Source: DAHUXN01 sp963811805
Lineage (GTDB): Bacteria; Acidobacteriota; Terriglobia; Acidiferrales; UBA7541
Assembly (NCBI GenBank): GCA_963811805.1
Contig: CAWESU010000001.1
Location: forward strand, 744,001 to 808,000
Length of the DNA stretch: 64,000 nt
Reading direction: 5' to 3'
Shown: in pieces, positions 40,686-47,700 of the stretch
Numbering within the stretch: the first letter of the stretch is position 1
How the letters are laid out: each line of letters opens with the position of its first letter
Position numbers and translations under genes: made by a program
The notes under the pieces: model-generated
The model's input: only the letters and a program-made list of their open reading frames with translations
What the model was told of the DNA's origin: nothing
Database searches by the model: none

Positions 40686-42610
40686 GTCTGCGCTCCTCGG
40701 GCTTGGCTGCGGCGGGTCATGCTCAAGATGCTTCCATGTCGGGGCGCCACCTCCCAGAACAGATGCTTGGAGATGGCATCCTGGTCGGCTGGGTCAATCT
40801 GCTCAAAAACGAGGCCGCTCGAAACGCGCTTGTTCTCTCCCTTGAAGAACTCAACATTCCTGACGACGCGGGCATGGGCATGGATGGTCTTGATGGGAAG
40901 GCTCAACTCGACGGCCAGAATGGTTCCCTGGGGAACGGCATCTTTTTGCGTGATGGAAAATCCGTTACGATTGAGATTGCGGGCAAAACCGCGACCGACA
41001 ACGTGACCGCCGACCTCGGCGTTGTAGCCAAAGAGCACGGGAACGTCTAGGTGGCTGGGGAAGCGATAGGTCGCGCGCAACTCTTTGTGGCGAAAAGCGC
41101 GCCAGATGACCGGCACGAGGAGAAAGATATAAAAAATCGCGCAGAGGATGTTCACGACGAGCGCCCAGAAATAATATCCCTCGGGCGTAGTGTGCGCGAT
41201 TTTCCAGGAGCCAAATCCGAGAGCGACGAGCACGCCGATCAAGAGCAAGCTTTGCAGCCACACTTCGGTCCAGCGCGCGGAGGTGTCGCGGGTCTTCGGT
41301 GTGACCTGGAAGGGCACTTCCTTGCGGAAAAGGCCGGTACTGGTGGCCATTAAGACCGGCATCTTGATGAGATTGAATTCCTCGCTGAGCCAGAAGCCTC
41401 CGAAACCGCCTTGCAGAGAAGCGGTCGAGAAGATGTTCAGAAGAAAATAGGGAAGGAAATAGATGGCAAATATTCTCGGGACCGCGATCAGGGGGAAAAT
41501 GCCGGCGATCAGGCAAAAAATGGGCGTCGCGATGTAAATGAACTTTTGAAAACTCATCCAATAGAAATAGAAGGAAGCGAAATAGTTCAGGCGCTGTCCG
41601 AAACTCAGGCCGCGCCCGAAAAGCGGATTTTCCTTGCGCAGGACTTGCATGGCGCCCTGGCCCCAGCGATTCCACTGGGTGGCGAAACCGCGATAGGTCT
41701 GGGGAGCCAGGCCGCGAGCGACGGTGTGATTGTAGTATTCGACCTTCCACCCTTTCTTCTGTAGGCGCAGGCCGGTGTGCATGTCCTCGGTAATGCTTTC
41801 GGTGGCGAAGCCTCCGACTTCGTCCAGAGCCGCGCGGCGCAACATGGCGGGACTACCGCAGTAGAACGTGGCGTTGTAGCCGTCCTTGCCGGGCTGAATA
41901 ACGCTGAAGAAAAGCTCCTGTTGCTGCCAGCCTCGTTCTTTTTCCACGTGCATGCGATGCTGAAAAGAATCGAGATTGTAGAAATCCTGGGTAGTCTGCA
42001 CGACGCCGACCTTGGGATCTTCAAAAAAGCCGATGAGCTCGCCGATGAGACCGGGCATGGGCACGTGGTCGGCATCCAGGGTGACAATGAATTCACCCTG
42101 CGTTTGGCGTAGGGCGTTGTTCAGATTCCCGGCCTTGGCGCCAGTGCGATCTTTTCGGGAAATGTATTCGCAATCGAGCTCGCGAGCAAGCTCAGCGACT
42201 TCGGGGCGGTCACCGTCGTCGAGAACGTAGGTTTTGTGCGGATATTCGATACTGACAGTGCACAGGACGGTCTCGCGGAGAAGGCTGACTGGTTCGTTGT
42301 ACGTGGTTATGAAGACGTCCACCGAGCGGCCGAGAATGACTGGCCGGGGGGAACGGCAGGTCGGTTTCCAGGTGGTAATGTAGAAAAGAGCGGCCTCGAT
42401 GAAATTGAGCATCTCGGCGACTAAGAAGATGTAAAAGAACCATTTGGCGGCGGGATTCATGGTTGAAGTCGCGCGCCAATAGAAATACCGGATGGTGAAA
42501 ATGACCGTGGCGATGATAAGCGCACGAATGGCCCAAAGGCGGGCTCCAGGCTTGAGAGCGCGCCTAGGCGCAGGCTGGGCTGGCGGTGGTGCTTGGGCCA
42601 CTAGACTCAT
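40682..42610 (-). CDS. Cellulose-synthase-like GT2 with C-terminal PilZ domain
   Basis: A 642-residue BcsA-like synthase. GT2 motifs are complete: VFITTYNEP, DADHVPMP, SITEDMHTGLRL and the QWNRWGQGA version of QXXRW. Seven or eight membrane segments flank and follow the domain. The C-terminus (about 515-620) is PilZ-like with ATYRFPSHLDVPV and ARNLNRNGFSI, so cyclic-di-GMP control is likely, though the first RxxxR motif is not clearly complete. It starts a three-gene operon. No BcsB, BcsZ or BcsD homologue is present, so the polymer need not be cellulose. Confidence 0.85.
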   Translation of the reverse strand: MSLVAQAPPPAQPAPRRALKPGARLWAIRALIIATVIFTIRYFYWRATSTMNPAAKWFFYIFLVAEMLNFIEAALFYITTWKPTCRSPRPVILGRSVDVFITTYNEPVSLLRETVLCTVSIEYPHKTYVLDDGDRPEVAELARELDCEYISRKDRTGAKAGNLNNALRQTQGEFIVTLDADHVPMPGLIGELIGFFEDPKVGVVQTTQDFYNLDSFQHRMHVEKERGWQQQELFFSVIQPGKDGYNATFYCGSPAMLRRAALDEVGGFATESITEDMHTGLRLQKKGWKVEYYNHTVARGLAPQTYRGFATQWNRWGQGAMQVLRKENPLFGRGLSFGQRLNYFASFYFYWMSFQKFIYIATPIFCLIAGIFPLIAVPRIFAIYFLPYFLLNIFSTASLQGGFGGFWLSEEFNLIKMPVLMATSTGLFRKEVPFQVTPKTRDTSARWTEVWLQSLLLIGVLVALGFGSWKIAHTTPEGYYFWALVVNILCAIFYIFLLVPVIWRAFRHKELRATYRFPSHLDVPVLFGYNAEVGGHVVGRGFARNLNRNGFSITQKDAVPQGTILAVELSLPIKTIHAHARVVRNVEFFKGENKRVSSGLVFEQIDPADQDAISKHLFWEVAPRHGSILSMTRRSQARGAQT

Positions 42611-42910
42611 AGATTTGGATCACAAGACATAACAAGATTTTTTAGCAAGGTTTGACGAACAGCCGCAATGTACATTCAGGCGTCTTTCTTATCCCCCAGA
42701 AGTACCGGTACTGGCCAAACGGCCAGGGCAAGGATAGTGGGAGCACGCAGAGATCCTTTCCCCAAACGGGAAGGATGGACGGTGCTCGACGCTCAGTTTC
42801 ACGTTTGACTTGCCATTCGTCTTCCAACTCGCGAGCCCTGTGGCCAATGCCTGACAGATTTGCTGGGAGGAGAAGCAATTCTAATCAAAAAGGCGTGGAA
42901 ACGGCAAGTA
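42611..42910. other. Upstream region of the polysaccharide operon
   Basis: Three hundred bases without a gene. A GGCCAAACGGCC palindrome at about 42714-42725 and GC-rich hairpin-like phrases are visible. I compared it mentally with the c-di-GMP GEMM riboswitch and do not see its conserved core. Confidence 0.35.
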
Positions 42911-43049
42911 AAACTCAGTTGGAAAGCTGGCCTTCCGGGAAGCGGATAACAATGAGGTCGGCACGGCGCCGAAGCCGTGCTTGGCCAGGAAATCCGAGAC
43001 GTGGAGTTTTACGCTGCGCTCGGAAATGTTAAGCTGGCTGCAATTCCCT
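42911..43049 (-). pseudogene. Decayed 3' end of a luxR gene (copy 1)
   Basis: This 139-base stretch matches the last part of the intact luxR gene at 57390, base by base with scattered changes and a few small indels. It carries the shared phrases AACAATGAGGTCGGCACG and, read on the minus strand, RRADLIVIRFPEGQLSN plus the stop. The reading frame is broken upstream. It ends at the 3' end of the HipB-like gene. Confidence 0.8.
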
Positions 43050-43056
43050 TCTTGAA

Positions 43057-43287
43057 TCAGGGATATCCTCGCTTCGCTGCCGTTGGCGGCGTCAGTGTTA
43101 GTTGAATGCCGAGAGTCTGCAGGATAGTCAAGACCTTGCCGATTTCGGCGGTTTCTTTGCCCTTTTCGAGTTCTACGATGAATCGTAGGCCAGTGCCCGA
43201 GGTCAGGGCGAGCGCCTTTTGCGTCACGCTGAGGCCCTTACGGGTCTCGCGGACCAGCCTGCCAATGTCCTGTGGTGTATATTTCAA
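43057..43287 (-). CDS. HipB/y4mF-like XRE-family regulator, orphan
   Basis: A 76-residue HTH protein: KYTPQDIGRLVRETRKGLSV, then TQKALALTSGTGLRFIVELEKGKETAEIGKVLTILQTLGI, the HipB/y4mF pattern. The frame is open to GTG 43347, but that would place the palindrome 43311-43326 inside the gene. TTG 43287, with GGGGTC upstream, gives the standard N-terminus and leaves the palindrome as operator. No HipA kinase gene follows; only luxR debris does, so the partner may have been lost. Confidence 0.75.
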   Translation of the reverse strand: MKYTPQDIGRLVRETRKGLSVTQKALALTSGTGLRFIVELEKGKETAEIGKVLTILQTLGIQLTLTPPTAAKRGYP

Positions 43288-43310
43288 GTTCTTGACCCCA
43301 TTCAAACAAA

Positions 43311-43326
43311 GTTCCCGTACGGGAAC
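43311..43326. promoter_or_regulatory. Perfect palindromic operator GTTCCCGTACGGGAAC
   Basis: A 16-base perfect palindrome 24 bases upstream of the chosen HipB-like start. It resembles the autoregulatory operators of HipB-type repressors. The regulator beside it is the obvious binder. Confidence 0.7.
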
Positions 43327-43456
43327 ATGGCATGTTTCCACCTCCACGCATTCCTGCCCTCCAGAATTTAAGTTTCTTGCCGCCTTGAAGTTACAACCCG
43401 ATTTTGTGTAAGTCAGCCCTTGGCTGCTGCATTGTGGTGCATACTGTCACGCTTCC

Positions 43457-43948
43457 CTAAGCTCTCGCTCCCGTGGTGCAAACACGCTGGTGAGCATCCT
43501 CTTGGATCTTGTTCTTCGTTCCTGCAGCAGACGGCACAGGATCATTGGGTCTGCGACTTGACTGGACGACTCTGTTTTGCTTCTCAGTCTGCTTGGAGCT
43601 CTTTCTTGAGGTGAAAAATTGAACTAATGGCGGTTTGCCTTCCAGCTTTCGCTGGCGCTCCACTTGCCGCATCAACTGAAAGATCTCTTCATTCGTCAGG
43701 GGTTCATCGGATAGCCAGCGGTTCAATTCCTCTTCGAAATAAGCCTCGTCGAACTCCTCCAGCTTGCGCATTTCCAACATGAATTGCAGATTGATCATCG
43801 AGCGCCGCCGTTCGAGACCCGCCATGGATTTGTGATACGTCTCCATGAACAGTTTGGGAGACTTCTTCAGGCGTTGAACTCCGCGGACCGCTTCGTCAAT
43901 CCCATGGTTCACCAAATACAGTGCTTCATACAGATGCGCTTTCTCCAT
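43457..43948 (-). CDS. Hypothetical helical protein
   Basis: A 163-residue, mostly alpha-helical and charged protein starting MEKAHLYEALYLVNHGIDEA. ATG 43948 has AAAGGA about 10 bases upstream; a TTG two codons earlier is possible. The C-terminal 50 residues are basic and low-complexity. I recognise no domain. It may be a small acidobacterial lineage-specific family. Confidence 0.55.
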   Translation of the reverse strand: MEKAHLYEALYLVNHGIDEAVRGVQRLKKSPKLFMETYHKSMAGLERRRSMINLQFMLEMRKLEEFDEAYFEEELNRWLSDEPLTNEEIFQLMRQVERQRKLEGKPPLVQFFTSRKSSKQTEKQNRVVQSSRRPNDPVPSAAGTKNKIQEDAHQRVCTTGARA

Positions 43949-44338
43949 GACCAAACGTCCTTTCGGCGGCCAGCGGCCCGCAAATTCGGAGGTTAATCAG
44001 GCGTATCGAGTCCTGTCTCCTCGATACAGTTGAGAGCGGACGCGATAAGACAAACGAATTCAGTCGGGAGGGACCAAGGCGGGGGATGCGCGACGCGCCT
44101 AGGAGTTAAGCGCGAGACCGAAGCGAAACGCAGATTGACTGGTTGCACCCACGGGGCGAACCCGATACTTTCTATTACAGCCATAGTTGCCTCTTAACCA
44201 GGCGACTGGGTCAGGGGCGCGTTGGTGCTAGTAACACTTGCGCGTCCCGCTTTCGATGCGCTCCGATGTAACCTTTATGCTTGAAGCGCACCAAGCACAA
44301 GGCTAACCGCTTGAAGGAAGATTGTCAAGGGCTGTTTA
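43949..44338. other. Non-coding stretch, nothing firm seen
   Basis: About 390 bases between two small genes on opposite strands. There are GC-rich hairpin-like segments (ATCGAGTCCTGTCTCCTCGAT near 44006) but no credible ORF or known RNA. Confidence 0.35.
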
Positions 44339-44368
44339 TTGGCAGAACTGGACGCGACTCGGTAGAAT
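44339..44368 (+). promoter_or_regulatory. Promoter placed directly before a small ORF
   Basis: TTGGCA (44339-44344), 18-base spacer, TAGAAT (44363-44368). Only six bases separate the -10 box from the ATG at 44375, so the mRNA would start at or next to the AUG, with no ribosome site. Confidence 0.55.
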
Positions 44369-44374
44369 CTACTC

Positions 44375-44557
44375 ATGGATCCAAATCTGATTTCCAAAGT
44401 CATGCAAGAGATGGGTCGCAAGGGTGGCAAGAAGGGCGGAAAAAAGGGAGCGAGAATGAGGGCAGAGAGTTTGACGCCCGAACAGCGGAGTCAGATTGCC
44501 CGAAAAGCAGCAAAGAGTCGATGGGCCAAAGCAAAGAAGGAAGGCAAAAAGTCCTAA
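44375..44557 (+). CDS. Small basic KGGK-rich protein
   Basis: A 60-residue, highly basic protein: MDPNLISKVMQEMGRKGGKK, a Gly/Lys-rich stretch, then LTPEQRSQIARKAAKSRWAK. The latter motif recurs in small bacterial proteins of unknown role that resemble nucleic-acid-binding tails. The adjacent promoter suggests a leaderless transcript. Too short for firm assignment, but composition and motif support a real gene. Confidence 0.6.
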   Translation: MDPNLISKVMQEMGRKGGKKGGKKGARMRAESLTPEQRSQIARKAAKSRWAKAKKEGKKS

Positions 44558-44739
44558 AGTGCGAGGAGTAGCCGAAAGACTGTTGAATTTGCCCTAACTC
44601 CTCAAAGGCTCCGTCCCTTCACTTAGGATACTTAGGTATTGTCGATAGCTAGGGCCTCCGGTCTTCGCCTGCTTGACCGCGTTACAAGCCGCAATTTCCT
44701 GGCCACAAACACGTACTGATGGGGTACGACTAGTTGATC

Positions 44740-45189
44740 TCACGGCACGACAGCGAGAAGTTGCAAAACGGAGAATCCCGCCGCATCGGCGGCCTCAGCC
44801 AAACGAAAATCGCCACAAATGAAGCTCCTCTTTGACGGGTGTTGTTGGCACCAGATCAACGAGGCCGCGAGTTGCAGGCTATCGGCAGCACGCAAAGAAT
44901 GCTTATCCAACAACTCGGTCGCCAACTGGCGAAGTTGATCGTCCGGAACGACCTCCCTCCAACCGTCGGTCAGCAATCGCAGACGAGCCACTGCGCCTTG
45001 TTTCTCGAGATCAGTGATTGCCTTATCACGATGAAGTCGACAAATCGAGCTATGTACCTCGACGGGGCTCCCCCACCAGACGACCGGAGCGAATTTCCTT
45101 AGATAGATCTGCGCTTGGCGGCTCGCAGCTTCGTGGATACACAAAGGGACCAATGCGATGGCATCCCAAAACGCAGTTGTTCTCTTCAC
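44740..45189 (-). CDS. vapC: PIN-domain toxin (VapC-like)
   Basis: A 149-residue PIN ribonuclease. Acidic active-site residues are visible in FWDAIALVPL, SPVEVHSSI, RAADSLQLAASL and CGDFRLAEAA. VapC toxins cut tRNA or rRNA when free of antitoxin. Its start overlaps the antitoxin gene by 4 bases. It appears intact. Confidence 0.85.
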   Translation of the reverse strand: MKRTTAFWDAIALVPLCIHEAASRQAQIYLRKFAPVVWWGSPVEVHSSICRLHRDKAITDLEKQGAVARLRLLTDGWREVVPDDQLRQLATELLDKHSLRAADSLQLAASLIWCQQHPSKRSFICGDFRLAEAADAAGFSVLQLLAVVP

Positions 45190-45476
45190 CGTCCTTCCTG
45201 TCGCTCGGCGGTGATAGCTTGAATCGCCTTGTTTCCCTTAACTGTGCCTGTGGGAACCCTCAAAAGCTCTCTTAAATCCAGCCGAACCCTGGGGAGTCGC
45301 AGTTTTCCTGTGGCGACCAGGGTCAGTTCCTGAGCGTCCGCATCTTCCGCAGCGAAGGGTACCAGTTTGGCGACGGGAAGGTTCCTTTCCCGGATCACGA
45401 CTTCTTCTCCGCTTTTTGCAAATGTGAGGTACTTGCTTAGCTGGTCTTTCAGTTTTGCGACATTCACGGCGCGCAT
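45186..45476 (-). CDS. Phd/YefM-type antitoxin
   Basis: A 96-residue antitoxin: MRAVNVAKLKDQLSKYLTFAKSGEEVVIRERNLPVAKLVPF is the Phd/YefM fold, with a disordered C-terminal tail that should bind the PIN toxin. ATG 45476 has GGAG about 8 bases upstream; the longer frame to 45527 crosses the promoter. Translationally coupled to the toxin. Confidence 0.88.
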   Translation of the reverse strand: MRAVNVAKLKDQLSKYLTFAKSGEEVVIRERNLPVAKLVPFAAEDADAQELTLVATGKLRLPRVRLDLRELLRVPTGTVKGNKAIQAITAERQEGR

Positions 45477-45493
45477 CGGATCTCCATTCTCAT

Positions 45494-45527
45494 GGCTATT
45501 ATAGCCGTGATGAGCCATGGACGGCAA
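45494..45527 (-). promoter_or_regulatory. Toxin-antitoxin promoter with -10 inside a palindrome
   Basis: On the minus strand TTGCCG (45522-45527), 18 bases, TATAAT (45498-45503). The -10 box is the centre of GGCTATAATAGCC (45494-45506), a perfect arm-to-arm palindrome. A wider ATGGCT/AGCCAT pair surrounds it. Binding there would block RNA polymerase, as in autoregulated TA operons. Confidence 0.65.
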
Positions 45528-45743
45528 GGGTTTAGGTCAGCCAGAAATAAGCAGCCCGGGAACTTGTTTGCGATTCGGCTACCAGGAGTAATTCCACGTT
45601 CCCTCTGGTGGCCCATGAGCGTATTGAGTCCAGACAACGAACCTGGTTCCAAGCTAAAATCGACTCGATGGCACCAGTCGACACGTCATTCCTGGAAAAT
45701 CTTCGAGAGTGCGTTTTTGTTCCTTGCGACAAGGGACGAGGTG

Positions 45744-46940
45744 ATGATGAATTCGTCTCCGTTTGATCTGGTGACGGTCGGAGGCGGTCTAGGCGCCTCG
45801 GCTTTGGCCATATCGATGGCCAGGCGAGGCGTCCGAGTGCTGGTGCTGGAGAGAGAGCTTCAATTTCGGGATCGCGTGCGAGGCGAGGCCTTAACTCCGT
45901 GGGGCGTAGCCGAAGCAAAAAGGCTGGGCCTTGCCGACCTTCTGATGAAGACGTGCGCCAACCAGATTCTGGGAATGGATATGGGATTTGGCGTGCGCAA
46001 TATCATCGAAACAACCCCACAGAAAGAGCCGGGCTTCACCTATTTTCATCCAGAGATGCAGGAAGCGTTACTGGCCGAAGCAGAGCGGGCAGGAGCCCAA
46101 GTACGCCGAGGCGTGACGGTGGTAGCGGTCGAACCCGGCGCAAACAACGCTACAGTCATTGCCCGCAACACCAAAGACGAGCGCATTCGGGCGCGGTTGG
46201 TGGTGGCCGCCGATGGCCGCAGTTCGGCGGCGCGCAAATGGGCCGGTCTTACATCGCACAAGAGCCCGCAGCCATTTCACTTTGCGGGAGTGCTTCTGAC
46301 CGGAGTGAAGGAGCGACAGGATGTGATGACCTACCTGTTCAATCCGGACCTGGGATTAGTTGTGGGAATCGTGCCGCTGACGAACGGGCGATGGCGCGCC
46401 TATCTGGGCTACTCGACGGAGAATGGGCTCTTTCTGCAGGGCAACGAAAAGCTGGACGCTTTTCTGGCCGAGTCGAAGAAAATGGCGCCGAGCGTGGCTG
46501 ATGCGTATGCTGACGTCAAAAGCGCAGGCCCGCTGGCAACGTTTGAAGGGACCGAGTCCTGGGTGGATCATCCGTATCGCGACGGCGTGGTATTAATCGG
46601 CGACGCCGCGGGGACCAGCGATCCCACGTTTGGGCAAGGCATGTCGATAACTTTAAGAGACGTCCGCGTATTGCGCGACGCCCTTCTCGAGCACTCCGAT
46701 TGGGAAACGGCTGGCCATCATTTCGCGCGCGAGCACGATACCTATTTCCATATCACTCGCAAGGTCTGCGGCTGGCTTCGGATCCTGTTCGAGGATCCGA
46801 GCCCCGAAGCACAAGCCCTGCGACATCGCGCCATGCCACGAATTGCGGAGGATTTATCGCGCGTCCCAGATCATTTGTTGAGCGGGCCAGACATGCCGGC
46901 AGATGACACGGTGCGCGACCGCCTTTTTGGGGAATACTGA
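45744..46940 (+). CDS. FAD-dependent oxidoreductase/monooxygenase
   Basis: A 398-residue PHBH-fold flavoprotein. FAD motifs: VGGGLGASALAISMARRGVRVLVLE near the start, VVAADGRSS (DG motif), and LIGDAAGTSDPTFGQGMS (GD motif). The halogenase GWxWxIP motif is not present, so hydroxylation or dehydrogenation is more likely. ATG 45744, after GAGG, is preferred to the long upstream extension. It lies beside, and converges with, the peptide synthetase operon, so it may tailor the product. Confidence 0.8.
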   Translation: MMNSSPFDLVTVGGGLGASALAISMARRGVRVLVLERELQFRDRVRGEALTPWGVAEAKRLGLADLLMKTCANQILGMDMGFGVRNIIETTPQKEPGFTYFHPEMQEALLAEAERAGAQVRRGVTVVAVEPGANNATVIARNTKDERIRARLVVAADGRSSAARKWAGLTSHKSPQPFHFAGVLLTGVKERQDVMTYLFNPDLGLVVGIVPLTNGRWRAYLGYSTENGLFLQGNEKLDAFLAESKKMAPSVADAYADVKSAGPLATFEGTESWVDHPYRDGVVLIGDAAGTSDPTFGQGMSITLRDVRVLRDALLEHSDWETAGHHFAREHDTYFHITRKVCGWLRILFEDPSPEAQALRHRAMPRIAEDLSRVPDHLLSGPDMPADDTVRDRLFGEY

Positions 46941-46962
46941 CCACAGGGAATCCCGCCATGCT

Positions 46963-47685
46963 CTAGTCGAAGGATCGCAGGTGCCAATCCGCCCCCCGGG
47001 CAACCACGGCAGCAGCGTAGCCTGACACGGGCAAAATCTCGCGTGCCGTCCACGTCGTGCCGTCGGCATGGGCGAACATGGAAACTTGCGCCTCGGTGAG
47101 CGGCACATCAAAACCCTCTTCATGGCGGGTAAGGCCAAAGCCGCGAGCCTTGAGGTAGGCTTCTTTTCGAACCCAATGACGGAAAAAAGCTTCGGTCCGT
47201 TGACTGTCGGGATATTCGAGGAACGAAGCGAGTTCTAGGGGAGAAAAAAAACGACGCGCGATTCTCTCGTGATCGTCCTGCCGGATAACGCGCTCGATAT
47301 CGACGCCGACCTCCCGGCGGCTCGCAATAGCTATGAGCGCATGATCGCCGGAGTGCGCCAAATTGAACTGGATGTCTTTGTCGTTAGAACCGGGCGTCAG
47401 AGCCGGCTTGCCATTTGGTCCGTCAGAAAATGACAGCTGCTCGGGCTGCTGAAGAGTGTAACGTGCGAGCAAAGTGCGGAGTATTCCGTGCGACGCAATG
47501 GAGCGGTCTTTGTCCACGGCGGAGCGAAAGCGCTGCGCGCGGTTCTCTTCGGCCGCTGACAGCGTGCGCCGCAGCTCAGACGGCGATTCCGAGTCGTGCC
47601 GAAGATCCACAAACCAGACGTGGACCTCCGAAGGTGTGAGAGCGAACTCTTCGTGCAAACAGCGCGACTGATATCGACTGGCCAA
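46963..47685 (-). CDS. Sfp-type 4'-phosphopantetheinyl transferase
   Basis: A 240-residue enzyme that should prime the carrier domains of the adjacent synthetases. The diagnostic GVDIERV and WVRKEAYLKARG motifs and FNLAHSGDHALIA are present. It begins 15 bases after the upstream NRPS stop with a TTG start; the exact start is uncertain. It is the last gene of the four-gene operon. Confidence 0.9.
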   Translation of the reverse strand: MASRYQSRCLHEEFALTPSEVHVWFVDLRHDSESPSELRRTLSAAEENRAQRFRSAVDKDRSIASHGILRTLLARYTLQQPEQLSFSDGPNGKPALTPGSNDKDIQFNLAHSGDHALIAIASRREVGVDIERVIRQDDHERIARRFFSPLELASFLEYPDSQRTEAFFRHWVRKEAYLKARGFGLTRHEEGFDVPLTEAQVSMFAHADGTTWTAREILPVSGYAAAVVARGADWHLRSFD

Positions 47686-47700
47686 TGGAGTTTGGAACGG

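Noticed and set aside
42611..42910. Possible c-di-GMP riboswitch before the PilZ-containing synthase
   Set aside because: Some GGAAGG-like phrases occur, but the conserved GEMM core and pairing are not present.
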